Shown here: piece after piece, positions 8,824 through 16,925 of the stretch | Layout: every line of letters starts with the position of its first letter | Position numbering within the stretch: position 1 is the first letter of the stretch | NCBI RefSeq assembly: GCF_001953745.1 | Contig: NZ_LWLN01000001.1 | Location: 1,116,001 to 1,180,000 of the forward strand | Reading direction: 5' to 3' | Source of the DNA: Natrinema saccharevitans | Lineage (GTDB): Archaea > Halobacteriota > Halobacteria > Halobacteriales > Natrialbaceae | DNA: 64,000 nucleotides | The notes under the pieces: generated by a model | Seen by the model: only the letters and a program-made list of their open reading frames with translations | Told to the model about the DNA's origin: nothing | Database searches by the model: none | Program-made: the position numbers and the translations under genes

Positions 8824-9846
8824 ATGAACATGCTCGTCGACGGCGAGTGGCGAACCGACGCCTACGAGTCGACGGACGACGACGGCTCGTTCGAGCGCCA
8901 GACGTCGCCGTTCCGCGACCGCGTCCGCGACGACCCAGACGCCCGGTTCCAGCCGGAGGCGGGCCGGTATCACCTCTACGTCTCCGACGCCTGTCCGTGG
9001 GCCCACCGGACGCTCGTAACGCGGGCGCTGAAGGGCCTCGAGGACGCGATCTCGGTCTCGATCGTCGACCCCTACCGGGACGAGGACGGCTGGCAGTTCA
9101 CCCCCGAGAAGGAAGGGTGTACGCGCGATCACGTCCACGACGCCGATTCCCTGCGTGAACTGTACGTGAAAGCGGATCCCGACGCGACCTGTCGCGTCAC
9201 GGTGCCGGTACTGTGGGACACCGAGGAAGGAACCATCGTCAACAACGAGTCCGAGGAGATCATGCGGATGCTCGACACCGAGTTCGACGAATACGCTCGG
9301 CGGGACGTGGATCTCTATCCCGAGGGCTACCGGAACGAGGTGGACCGGATCATCGACGACATCTATGACCCGATCAACAACGGCGTCTACCGGGCCGGCT
9401 TCGCGACGAAGCAGGGACCCTACGACGAGGCGGTCGACGCCCTCTTCGCGGCGCTTTCCCACTGGGACGAGGTGCTGGCCGACCAGCGCTACCTCGCGGG
9501 CGACCGGCTGACCGAGGCCGACATCGCGATGTTCACGACGCTCGTCCGGTTCGATAACGTCTATCACACGCACTTCATGTGTAACGTCCAGTACATTCGC
9601 GAGTACGACAACCTCTGGCCGTACCTCCGCGACCTCTACCGAACGCCCGGCGTCGCCGAGACGGTGAACATGGCCCACATCAAAGAACACTACTACACGA
9701 CCCACCCGGACGTCAACCCCCACCGAATCGTCGCCAGGGGTCCGGACGTAGACTTCGAGCAACCCCACGACCGCGACGACCTCCCCGGCGGCCCGCCGTC
9801 GGATCTGGTCGCGGCCGCCAGCGCCGACGACTATAGTAGCTCTTGA
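8824..9846 (+). CDS. Glutathionyl-hydroquinone reductase-like GST-family protein (Gto/ECM4 type)
   Basis: About 340 residues with the Xi-class GST layout: a thioredoxin-fold domain holding the catalytic CPWAHR motif, the VPVLWD segment and a NNESEEI site, then an all-helical domain containing RYLAGDRLTEADI. The family reduces thiol-conjugated hydroquinones; in a haloarchaeon the thiol is presumably gamma-glutamylcysteine. ATG 8824 (MNMLVDGEW) is preferred; ATG 8812 would add four residues. The last four codons (YSSS) and the TGA stop come from the repeat at 9834-9913. The ancestral gene probably ended at TAG directly after Asp-Asp, because removing the repeat restores that stop. Confidence 0.85.
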   Translation: MNMLVDGEWRTDAYESTDDDGSFERQTSPFRDRVRDDPDARFQPEAGRYHLYVSDACPWAHRTLVTRALKGLEDAISVSIVDPYRDEDGWQFTPEKEGCTRDHVHDADSLRELYVKADPDATCRVTVPVLWDTEEGTIVNNESEEIMRMLDTEFDEYARRDVDLYPEGYRNEVDRIIDDIYDPINNGVYRAGFATKQGPYDEAVDALFAALSHWDEVLADQRYLAGDRLTEADIAMFTTLVRFDNVYHTHFMCNVQYIREYDNLWPYLRDLYRTPGVAETVNMAHIKEHYYTTHPDVNPHRIVARGPDVDFEQPHDRDDLPGGPPSDLVAAASADDYSSS

Positions 9847-9913
9847 AAGTCAACGCACACCCGATCGCAGGACAGCGTTGTGATCGGTGTGTAAATCGTT
9901 TCAAGAGCTACTA
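9834..9913. repeat. Palindromic MITE-like element, family 1, copy B (intact type copy)
   Basis: An 80-bp element with perfect 18-bp inverted ends when the flanking TA and outer base are included (ctatagtagctcttgaaa at 9831-9848, complement at 9899-9916). TA dinucleotides at 9832-9833 and 9914-9915 look like a 2-bp target duplication. The interior holds a second inverted motif (cacacccgatcgc versus gatcggtgtg). Its left end provides the last codons and stop of the upstream gene. No coding capacity, so it must depend on a transposase encoded elsewhere. Confidence 0.85.
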
Positions 9914-9949
9914 TAGGTCGTCCCCGAGCAGAAGAGAAATCTTGCGGCG

Positions 9950-10285
9950 TCAGGACTCCGCAGTCGCCTGTTCGGTTTCGTCCCCGGACTCGGTATCGTC
10001 CGCTACGTCGTCGTCTTCGGCGTCGTCCGCGTCTGCCGCTGCGGATTCCGCCTCGGCGGCGGCCGCACGGTCATCGGGGGTACGGCCGGTGTCGCGCCGC
10101 CAGTCCTCGAAGCTGTGGCCGAACTCCTCCTCGGAGACGAACACTTTCCAGAGGATCCAGACCGGGATCAAGACTGGAATCAGCGGGAGCAAGACGATCA
10201 CGAGTACCGCGGCCATAATATAGCCGAACAGGGACATCTGGGTGTTGGGCCCGTACCCCGTCGACTCGGACACCTTGACTGACAT
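9950..10285 (-). CDS. Small haloarchaeal membrane protein with acidic tail
   Basis: A 111-residue protein. Residues ~18-50 form one long or two short hydrophobic helices rich in Val, Leu, Ile and Pro. A conserved-looking motif follows (FVSEEEFGHSFEDWRR, about 49-64), then a very acidic, low-complexity Ala/Asp/Glu tail. It resembles an uncharacterised haloarchaea-only family (DUF7535-like, from memory). The tail should lie in the cytoplasm. The gene converges on the GST-like gene with the family 1 repeat between them. Function unknown. Confidence 0.7.
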   Translation of the reverse strand: MSVKVSESTGYGPNTQMSLFGYIMAAVLVIVLLPLIPVLIPVWILWKVFVSEEEFGHSFEDWRRDTGRTPDDRAAAAEAESAAADADDAEDDDVADDTESGDETEQATAES

Positions 10286-10349
10286 ATGCGATCGTACGAA
10301 CGTATCGGTGTTCGGTCTTTCGATTCGGCGGGTCCTCGCCGCCGTCGTT

Positions 10350-11126
10350 CTACTCGCCGTCCAGCACTGCCTCGGCGTCGTCTTGCGGCCGATACTGAAG
10401 CGCTTGCATGGTCTCGGACAGCGAGAGGAACCGCTCCGAGTTGTCGGAGATTCCGTGTGCGACGAGCGGCGATCCCTCGAGCGTCGCCGTCGCGGCCGCC
10501 TCGAGCAGCCGTCGACAGTCGCCGGGACTGAGCCACATCGCGCGGGCGTAGCGCTCGCCGGCCCCGTCGCGCTCGCGACACTCCGCGCGGAGTTGCTCGC
10601 GGCTGAGCAGCCAGCCGATCCGCAGGTTCACCACCTCGAGCCCGTGGCGCGTCGCGTAGTACGACCCCAGCGCCTCGCCGAAGACCTTCGTGACGCCGTA
10701 GTAGGTGTCGGGATCGGTCGGACCGCCCGGCCGAACGATCTCCGGTTTGCCGACCGTCGACTCCGGCCGGATCCCCGAGACGACGTTTCGCATGTTGACC
10801 GCGTGGTTCGAACTCGCGAAGACCACCCGCTCGAGGTCGTTCTCGGCGGCCGCCTCGAAGGCGTTGTAGACGCCGTCGACGTTCGGCTCTCGGACCGCGT
10901 CCCACTCGGCCCGCGGCGAGGGGTTGGCCGCGAGGTGGAGCAGGACATTCTGGCCCGCGAGCGCCTCGAGAAACGCCTCGCGATCGGTTATCTCGAGGGT
11001 TTCGGACTCGAGATCCGAGGTCTCGTGGTGGGTAAACAGCGCGAGGTCGTGGTCGTCGTCGGAGAACGCGTCGATTGCCTTTCGGCCGACGTTGCCCGCC
11101 GCGCCGGTGATGGCGACGTTCGTCAT
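10350..11126 (-). CDS. NAD-dependent epimerase/dehydratase-family sugar dehydrogenase (Azf-like)
   Basis: A 258-residue extended short-chain dehydrogenase with the N-terminal cofactor motif GAAGNVG (residues 8-14), HLAANPS, FASSNHAV and the catalytic YYGVTK (Tyr-x3-Lys). The combination SSNHAV, AMWLSPGDC and HGISDN resembles the haloarchaeal NAD-dependent glucose-6-phosphate dehydrogenase Azf, so oxidation of a sugar or sugar phosphate is likely; the exact substrate is not certain. ATG 11126 gives the compact MTNVAITGAAG start; the 58 residues upstream in frame are basic and non-conserved. Between it and the next gene upstream lies a pseudogene and a palindromic repeat. Confidence 0.83.
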   Translation of the reverse strand: MTNVAITGAAGNVGRKAIDAFSDDDHDLALFTHHETSDLESETLEITDREAFLEALAGQNVLLHLAANPSPRAEWDAVREPNVDGVYNAFEAAAENDLERVVFASSNHAVNMRNVVSGIRPESTVGKPEIVRPGGPTDPDTYYGVTKVFGEALGSYYATRHGLEVVNLRIGWLLSREQLRAECRERDGAGERYARAMWLSPGDCRRLLEAAATATLEGSPLVAHGISDNSERFLSLSETMQALQYRPQDDAEAVLDGE

Positions 11127-11235
11127 ACGAGGTGGACGGCCACCGGTGCAAAATAGGTCGGGCCGGCGTCTTCTTGCCGAGTCGTGTGCGCCGCTGCGAG
11201 TAATCCGGACGCCGGAGACGCGGACACAACGCCCT

Positions 11236-11352
11236 CGAAAGCCCCTCTCGCTCTGGATTCCCGGGGCTCGCTGTGCGCCTCGGTCGCTCGCTTCGCTCAC
11301 TCCCTACGGTGCTTGCGTCGTCCGGGCTCGGCCAGAGCGCGAGCCCCTTTCG
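11236..11352. repeat. Haloarchaeal-type palindromic repeat (about 117 bp)
   Basis: Imperfect inverted ends at 11236-11256 (cgaaagcccctctcgctctgg) and 11332-11352 (complementary at about 16 of 21 positions) enclose the motif tcggtcgctcgcttcgctcac. I recall similar sequences as abundant intergenic repeats in haloarchaeal genomes. It abuts the broken end of the quinone-oxidoreductase pseudogene and lies upstream of the Azf-like gene. It has no coding capacity. Confidence 0.55.
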
Positions 11353-11693
11353 TTCCCGCCCGCCGTGCGGCCACAGATCGCCGTCGTCCCGCTGCGTCGC
11401 ATGACCGACTGGCCCAGCGCGGTGAACTCGCCGCCGGCCGCGCCGGGGCCGACTTCGGCCCACCGGAGCATGTGAAAGGCGGTCGTGTCGGCCGTCGGGA
11501 TCACGGTGGCGGTCGTCGCGTCGACGCCGTCGGGCAGCGAGACGAGCCGATCGCCCTCGAGGATCCAGCGGTCGTGGCGATTGATCGCGCAGGCCGCGAC
11601 GTCGACGGCGGCTTCGCCCGGGCCGGACTCGTCGCGCTCGATCGTCCGCACTCCCTCGGGGCCGATCAGGTCGGTGAAGGCTGCGGCTCGCAT
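11353..11693 (-). pseudogene. Remnant of an MDR-family zinc/quinone oxidoreductase
   Basis: The reading frame begins with a normal medium-chain dehydrogenase N terminus (MRAAAFTDLIGPEGVRTIER, then a NRHDRWILEGD segment). It then jumps to the middle of the family (LPDGVDATTATVIPTADTTAFHML) and next to a C-terminal-like stretch (GEFTALGQSVMRRSGTTAICGRTAG). The central Rossmann nucleotide-binding core and much of the catalytic domain are missing, so at least two internal deletions have occurred while the frame stayed open. The tail then runs into the palindromic repeat at 11236-11352. A normal member has about 330-350 residues; here ~115 family-like residues survive. It is almost certainly non-functional. 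Confidence 0.7.
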
Positions 11694-11815
11694 CGAGTTT
11701 CGGACCGGTCCCGAGGAGAAAGACCCTGGGGAAGGCGGAACCCACGTCGAGCGCGGATCGGCGGGTTTGGGACCGCCGGCCCAGCCCTTTTTCCCCGTCG
11801 GCCGTAGGTGTACCC

Positions 11816-12202
11816 GTGACAGCGCCCACGACGTGGGAGGTCGAACTCCGCGTCCCCGACGACGCCGACCTCGAGGCCGCCGGCGAGTCCCGAACCATCG
11901 ACGTCCGCGAGGACGAGGCGATCCTCGCGGCGGCCCGCCGGGCGGGGCTGTGGCTCTCCGCGGACTGCCAGCAGGGCTGGTGTATCACCTGCGGCGCGCG
12001 ACTGCTCGAGGGCGAGGTCGACCACAGTAACGCGAAGCGGTACTACCCCGAGGACGAGGCCGAGAACTTCGTGTTGACCTGTGTCGCCCGGCCACGCGCC
12101 GACTGCGTCGTCGTGGTCGAACAGTACGACGAACTGCTCCGCCATCGCGCCGACCACGACAGGCCGCCGGGGCGGTCGAAGCTCGGCTATAGTAGCTCTT
12201 GA
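11816..12202 (+). CDS. Plant-type [2Fe-2S] ferredoxin
   Basis: A 128-residue acidic electron carrier. The cluster ligands appear as CQQGWCITC (Cys-x4-Cys-x2-Cys, about residues 55-63) and a fourth Cys in FVLTCVARP about 30 residues later, the standard plant-type pattern. It starts at GTG 11816; no ATG lies in a suitable place. The last residues YSSS and the TGA stop derive from the left arm of a family 1 repeat. Deleting that repeat and the composite transposon inside it restores a TAG directly after Gly. A dedicated partner oxidoreductase is not adjacent. Confidence 0.88.
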   Translation: MTAPTTWEVELRVPDDADLEAAGESRTIDVREDEAILAAARRAGLWLSADCQQGWCITCGARLLEGEVDHSNAKRYYPEDEAENFVLTCVARPRADCVVVVEQYDELLRHRADHDRPPGRSKLGYSSS

Positions 12203-12204
12203 AA
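12190..12204. repeat. Family 1 MITE-like element, copy C, left part (split by the composite transposon)
   Basis: The 15 bases from tagtagctcttgaaa, preceded by TA at 12188-12189, are identical to the left end of the intact copy at 9834-9913. The rest of this copy lies 7.15 kb away at 19362-19426. Joined, the two parts give 80 bp differing from the intact copy at only two interior positions. The last seven bases (cttgaaa) are the target duplication made by the inserted transposon. Confidence 0.9.
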
Positions 12205-12354
12205 GAGGGTGTCATAGAACGAGTAGCACACCAAAGAGCAGGGTGAACGCTGTGGTGGATGAGCCCAGCGACCCTGCAAGATGATCCTTCGGTAGAGACG
12301 TTCTTCAATGTCGTGGAGACAGAGACGCTCGCGTTGTTTGAGCACCTTTCATTC
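12205..12354 (+). pseudogene. 5' fragment of an ISH11-like transposase (left boundary of island)
   Basis: Contains the IS terminal inverted repeat, its leader and the first ~32 codons of the transposase (ATG at 12259, MSPATLQDDPSVETFFNVVE and on to HLSF). Identity with the longer copy at 18386-19354 stops exactly at 12354, where unrelated sequence leading to the IS5-type transposase begins. The fragment points into the island, opposite to the right-hand copy. Confidence 0.85.
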
Positions 12355-12431
12355 TGCTCTGTTGAACAGCGGTCTAATCAGCCGATATCACTGGCTTAGA
12401 AGGATGAAGCCGAGGAATTCGATTCTGTCCT

Positions 12432-13256
12432 ATGGAAATCGATCTCCTCGACTTCATTGAGCAGTGTCGTGACCTAGCCAAACAAGCGTTGGGGAAGCAC
12501 GCGGGCGAGCCCGCCAGCGGCGGGTTCGCCCGCTGGGTCCATGTCGTCCTACACTGTTTTCGGCTCGAAGAAGGCCACAGCTACCGTGAAACGCCGAATC
12601 GGTTGAAGTATATGACCGAGGTTTGTGACGTGCTCGGTCTCGATCGAGAGAACCTCCCCGACTACAGCACGATCTACAAGTCGTTCGACCGGCTGAAAAT
12701 GTGGGTGTGGCGGGCGTTGCTGCGCGTTTCAGCGCAGCAACACCCGCAGTCTGGCCACGCTGCTCTCGACAGCACGTTCTTTGACCGCCGCCGTTCATCG
12801 TCGTACTTCCGCCAGCGGTCAGGAAATACCGTGCAGACGCTGAAAGTGACGACATTAACTGATATAGAGTCGCTCGCTGTTCTTGATGTCCATATCACAG
12901 CACGGTGGAAGCACGATACGAAGACTGGACCGCAGGTCGTCCGCCGAAACGCGGACGACCTGCAGTCCGTGGTTGCCGACAACGGGTTCCAAGACTGGCA
13001 CACTGAGTACGAAATCTCTGCACTTGACGTTGAGTACCTTGTTCACTACCGCGGCTCATCGCCGAATGCAGTCGTGAACAACGCGCTCATCCGGGCAAAA
13101 GGTTACTCTCAGCGCTGGATGGCCGAAACCTCGTACTCAACAACGAAGCGCTCGCTCGGCGACGCCGTGCGAGCGCTGGGCTGGTATCGCCAGTTCCGTA
13201 AAATTGTCTTGATGTTCACCCTCATCAATATAGAATCGCTGTGTGAACCGCTGTAA
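12432..13256 (+). CDS. IS5-family transposase
   Basis: A 274-residue DDE transposase. Candidate catalytic residues are Asp in LDSTFFDRR (about 117), Asp in VVADNGFQDW (about 182) and Glu in MAETSYSTTKRS (about 232), in the expected spacing. The length and the N-terminal block with GKHAGEPASGGFARW match complete haloarchaeal IS5-group enzymes, so the gene appears intact. Its left flank begins right after the ISH11-like fragment at 12355 (tgctctgttgaacagcgg). A weak match to the complement of acagcggt occurs near 13248-13255, but clear terminal inverted repeats could not be drawn, so one end may be lost. Confidence 0.88.
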   Translation: MEIDLLDFIEQCRDLAKQALGKHAGEPASGGFARWVHVVLHCFRLEEGHSYRETPNRLKYMTEVCDVLGLDRENLPDYSTIYKSFDRLKMWVWRALLRVSAQQHPQSGHAALDSTFFDRRRSSSYFRQRSGNTVQTLKVTTLTDIESLAVLDVHITARWKHDTKTGPQVVRRNADDLQSVVADNGFQDWHTEYEISALDVEYLVHYRGSSPNAVVNNALIRAKGYSQRWMAETSYSTTKRSLGDAVRALGWYRQFRKIVLMFTLINIESLCEPL

Positions 13257-13483
13257 CCGTGATTCAGTATCTATTCACCTATGGAAATTCTGCTGACTGA
13301 CCAAACCACGCTTGCCAAGATAATTCTTCCGGCGACGAGGACTTGCTGTAGTTTTCGAACGTAGAATCGACAACCGGCGAACCGATAGCTACTGAGACAA
13401 CCATCAGGCGGGGGATTTCTTGTTTGCGAGAGCAGTCGCTCACGCTGCCACCAACCGGCCAATGAGCGCCGCCGGAGCGGCGC

Positions 13484-14482
13484 TCAGGCACTCACCCCTG
13501 GTGGGTCGTACACCTCCTCACGATCCAGCATGTGATACATTGAAACCAGCAACTTTCGGGCGGTTGCTACAATCGCTGTCTTCGAGTTCTTTTTTCGAGC
13601 TAACCGGTTGTAGAACCGGCTGAGGTACTCGTCTTTGCACGTATGTACCGCTGAGTATGACGCTTGAACGAGCAGCCACCGGACTCGTCCTGATCCTCGC
13701 TTCGAGATGCTCCCCTCAAACCGCGAGTCGCCAGACTCGCGGATTATCGGGTTCAATCCAACGTAACTTACGACCTCTTTGGCCCGATCAAACCGGTTTA
13801 TCTCTCCCAACTCCGCGTAAATCGTCAACGCCGTAAAGTAACTCACACCAGGAATCGTCATCAGGAGCTGGGTCTCCTTCAGAGACCCAGCCCGCTCCTC
13901 GATCTCTGCTTCTAACGACTCAATCTGTTCGGTGAGCACCTGAATGAGTTCCAGATACGACTCCAACAACGCATCCCACGGGGCCGGGAGCGAGAGTTCC
14001 GCTAGGAACTCTCGTCCCTTCACACTCAACGGCTTCACCTCCCGAGTGATGCCGTGATCACTCAACAAGCCATGGATCTTGTTCGCGTACTCGGTCCGGT
14101 TCTCGACGAGCTTCTGGCGCCCGCGCACAAGTGCGCGGGCTTGCCGAACCTCGTCAGTTGGAACGTAGCTTTCAGGAATTGATCCTAACCGAACCATCCG
14201 AGCGAGTTGTTTCGCGTCAACGCGGTCAGTTTTCTTGTCCGAGTCGGAGATCAACTTCAATTCGCCGGGGTTAGCGACGGTCACATCCAGATACTCTGAA
14301 AGAGTGTCATGGATGTGGTAGTAGTTGCTGGTCGCTTCAAGCGCGGCTTTTGACCCGGCGTACTGCTGGGCGAAGTCGTCGAGGTTCGCGTTTTCGACGC
14401 GAACCTCTTCGACGATCTCACCGTTTTGGTCCAATACTGCGATTTGTGAGTACCGCTTGTGTACGTCGATTCCGATGAACAT
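13484..14482 (-). CDS. IS110-family transposase (RuvC-like DEDD recombinase)
   Basis: A 332-residue transposase with the IS110 two-domain layout. The N-terminal RuvC-like domain has Asp in GIDVHKRYSQ, Glu in AALEATSNYY and two Asp in KKTDRVDAKQLARMV. A coiled region (about 170-215) leads to a C-terminal Tnp domain with the helix-hairpin motif TIPGVSYFTALTIYAELG and the serine-containing segment RFEGSISKRGSGRVRW. All expected catalytic residues seem present. ATG 14482 (MFIGIDVHK) is the conserved start; the upstream 14 codons are not. A 9-bp hairpin (gagcgccgc/gcggcgctc, 13474-13486 region) overlaps the stop codon and may act as terminator. Confidence 0.9.
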   Translation of the reverse strand: MFIGIDVHKRYSQIAVLDQNGEIVEEVRVENANLDDFAQQYAGSKAALEATSNYYHIHDTLSEYLDVTVANPGELKLISDSDKKTDRVDAKQLARMVRLGSIPESYVPTDEVRQARALVRGRQKLVENRTEYANKIHGLLSDHGITREVKPLSVKGREFLAELSLPAPWDALLESYLELIQVLTEQIESLEAEIEERAGSLKETQLLMTIPGVSYFTALTIYAELGEINRFDRAKEVVSYVGLNPIIRESGDSRFEGSISKRGSGRVRWLLVQASYSAVHTCKDEYLSRFYNRLARKKNSKTAIVATARKLLVSMYHMLDREEVYDPPGVSA

Positions 14483-14720
14483 TGGGTTCACCTCGGGACG
14501 GTGGTGCGTGAAACAGAGATTCACCTATACGGGCTTTCCCGACTGCCGCCAGGAGCGGCAGTCGGGCTGTAATGCCCAGGACTCGGCTTCCTACGCACTT
14601 GGGCCAGTCAACAGCACGTGCTTCGGAGCACGGAATAGATCTCGGCCTCTTGCGTCCCATACTTGTTTCACGCTCTCATGGGATAGCAGGATTTCCATCG
14701 AGTCAACAGAGCAAGACTAA
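14483..14720 (-). ncRNA. Candidate IS110 left-end non-coding region (possible bridge RNA)
   Basis: This ~240-bp stretch upstream of the IS110 transposase has no credible gene. It contains a perfect 12-bp hairpin with a 5-base loop (stem 14538-14549 and 14555-14566) and a second smaller stem (gcacgtgcttcggagcac). In IS110 elements the non-coding end upstream of the recombinase gene encodes a structured guide (bridge) RNA with target- and donor-binding loops (established for IS621 and relatives). Whether this region makes such an RNA is an inference from position and structure. The element boundaries are not defined because IS110 members lack terminal inverted repeats. Confidence 0.35.
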
Positions 14721-14906
14721 CTACTCTGATCGAAGATACTGTGCTAAGGTAGACGTAATTAAATATATAATATAGAGGAGAACCCCATATGACAGGAAAA
14801 AAGATGCTTGTTGGAACCACCGAGTAGGCTGTTTCTCAAGACTATTAAGTAGTATAAATACCAATAGTGTTACTATTAGTATGAATCGATTGTTATCTTC
14901 GCTCAT
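14721..14906 (-). CDS. Small two-helix membrane protein (island cargo)
   Basis: A 61-residue protein, MSEDNNRF onward, with two hydrophobic segments (about residues 8-22 and 34-54) separated by a charged loop (SLEKQPTRW). The DNA is much richer in A and T than the core genome, and codon use is correspondingly unlike its neighbours, indicating foreign origin. It lies on the same strand and 81 bp downstream of the broken Tat-exported gene, so the two may have formed one unit. ATG 14906 is preferred to an upstream in-frame start at 14969 that adds a hydrophilic leader. No family recognised; an immunity-type or anchoring role would be speculation. Confidence 0.5.
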   Translation of the reverse strand: MSEDNNRFILIVTLLVFILLNSLEKQPTRWFQQASFFLSYGVLLYIIYLITSTLAQYLRSE

Positions 14907-14986
14907 ATGCCTAATACAATGGTCAGATGTAAAAGGTTTAAGATTTAACTCAACTCGTACGCCTATCAATATGCCTTATCCAATGG

Positions 14987-15909
14987 CTACTGGTTATCTG
15001 GTATCTCTTTTATTGCATCCGCACTCCAAGAATCAGCCTCATAGGGTACCGAAACATCAACAGAAGAAGCATTTCTTGATATGCTAGTATTTAAAATTGG
15101 GTCAAATTGTGAAATATTTCCGATTGACCACGTATGCTCAAATAGTGTCTGAATATTTGTAGGTCCATCAGACTGACGTTCAATATGCACCTCTGCAGAG
15201 CCATACTGTCTTTTCGGCCAATATACATGAACTCCATCCGACTCTTGTGCATGGTCGAAGATCCGGAAACCGATGCCATTGTTGAAATCACCGATGAGCG
15301 GGCCGTCAGACACCTCCATATAATCAACGTACTTTCCACCCTCTAGTTGATGACCGTTCCTATGCGTCACAGTTTCTGTTGGCATATCATACACATGCGA
15401 TACCTGATATTTAAGTGACCCCCCCCTTGTCATATTTGAAATGTGAGTCATCTCATGCCAAGATCAGTCCATCTGTAGGCTCCGGCCCGTCGATATCAGA
15501 ATTGCGGTTGAAATCCCAGCTCACACTCAGATGCCAGACCCCATCCGTATCCGTTTCATACAGAATGGTGTGGATATCATCAGAACCTGGTTTTGTGAAA
15601 AAGTCCTGAGTTGAAACACCACCCCCCATTCTCTTCTGAGTCTAATGCAGTGGGGTCCTTCGAAATAGGAACAGACTGTTCGGCATGGAGGTGTGGAACG
15701 CCGGCTTTCTTCAGGACTGAGACTGCTTTTGAGGGTTGGTTTTCGTGAATCAGCGCTTCTGCCTTTTGGCGAGCATTGTTGTTTTCGCTTAATTTTCCAG
15801 CGCTGGCCGCGCTTGTCATACCCGTTGCCCCAGCAGTGCTGAGGAGGAGGGCGGATGTTTTAAGAGCGGTTCGTCTTTTCAGGGATCGGCCTGAGCTTCT
15901 ATTAGACAT
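14987..15909 (-). pseudogene. Frameshifted Tat-exported protein of unknown function (island cargo)
   Basis: The gene starts at ATG 15909 with a clear twin-arginine signal (SLKRRTALKTSALLL, then ASAG). The first frame ends at a stop near 15580, but the protein resumes in another frame from a poly-G tract at about 15627 (GVSTQDFFTKPGSDDIHT and onward to DGLILA). A second shift near 15455 leads into the last frame, which encodes 154 residues to 14987. Near this junction the last frame reads WHEMTHISN, formally a HExxH sequence, though this may be accidental. The G runs (6 and 8 bases) could be slippage sites or sequencing errors. Low GC. If intact it would be a ~300-residue exported protein. Confidence 0.6.
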
Positions 15910-16160
15910 CCGGTTAGTAATAATTAGTTCTAATACTAAAATATTACTGTTTGAACTAAGTCGTTAATAGATAAACTTCTATCACCTACCGAATCTCGAT
16001 ACTCGTTACCAGAGATTGGAGATAAGGTTATATCGATCATTCCTGCTATTTTGTAGAATTAAAGTTAATTTGTGGATATAAGGACGAATAGGGGCAAAGA
16101 GATACCACCAATCATGGGTAGGTGAAATTGTTTCGCGCACTATTCTACTATCAATACTCT

Positions 16161-16748
16161 TCAGAGCCAACTAACTTTCTGGCGCTCTCGTTGCTGCACT
16201 TCAGGACTGTAGCTGCCCCGATAATGCTCGAGGAAGGTCTCGAGGTCGTTCCATCCACCCCAGTCGCACACCAGAAGCGGGTCGACATCTTCCGAGGCAA
16301 GTGCAGTCGCCCAGGTCCGTCGGAGATCGTGGAACCCGAGGTGATCCCAGCCGGCATCTCCTGTCTCGTCGTGCAATTGATCTGCCGCCGATCGCACCCA
16401 CCGCCGGAGTGACCGTGTACTCGTGATCTCGACGAGCGACGAGCTGGTCGGTGCGTCGCGCACGTCGTCGACCGTCCGGATGGTCGTCGCGAGATCTCGC
16501 GGGACCGGCGTCTCTCGAAACTTGTCACCCTTCCCGTGCCAGACGCGGAGCATCGTCCCAGCGTCGGTATCGACGATGTCCTCCGGTGCAACGTCGAGGA
16601 CTTCGTGTGAGCGGAGCCCGCATCGCGCCCCAAGTGCAAACGCGATCCGCTGCTGGGTATCGTCGGCCGCCTCGAGCAATTGTTCTACTTCGTTCTGGCT
16701 GAGCCAGACCTTCATGTCGTCGCGGTTCTCGTGCTGTTGCAGATTCAT
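16161..16748 (-). CDS. Tyrosine recombinase (catalytic-domain-only integrase)
   Basis: A 195-residue phage-integrase/XerD-like enzyme lacking the usual N-terminal core-binding domain. Visible catalytic residues are Arg in GARCGLRSHEVLDV (about 47), Lys in WHGKGDKFRETPVP (about 75), His and Arg in FHDLRRTWAT (about 142-145), a Trp replacing the second His (GGWNDLETF) and the nucleophile Tyr in LEHYRG (about 177). The active site looks complete. Related short integrases occur in many haloarchaeal genomes and plasmids. It may have integrated or resolved the element whose remnants surround it. GC content is closer to the host than the flanking cargo. Confidence 0.85.
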   Translation of the reverse strand: MNLQQHENRDDMKVWLSQNEVEQLLEAADDTQQRIAFALGARCGLRSHEVLDVAPEDIVDTDAGTMLRVWHGKGDKFRETPVPRDLATTIRTVDDVRDAPTSSSLVEITSTRSLRRWVRSAADQLHDETGDAGWDHLGFHDLRRTWATALASEDVDPLLVCDWGGWNDLETFLEHYRGSYSPEVQQRERQKVSWL

Positions 16749-16925
16749 GCGTCCGGGTTGCCTGCATTCCGGACAAAAACCGCTAGCAATCTAGTTCTTT
16801 CGGTGGTCCTCAAGGGGGAGATCGGGGTGATTCTGTCCGACTCTACTGCAGTTCTCGGACAGGTGGCTTTGGTAAGTAATTATGTTGGACCAACATAGTA
16901 TGTAGAACAGGAGAAAGTACGGACG

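Noticed and set aside
15443-15466. HExxH sequence (HEMTH) as evidence of a zinc protease
   Set aside because: It lies at a frameshift junction in a decayed gene, lacks a downstream third ligand that I can identify, and five-residue motifs occur by chance.
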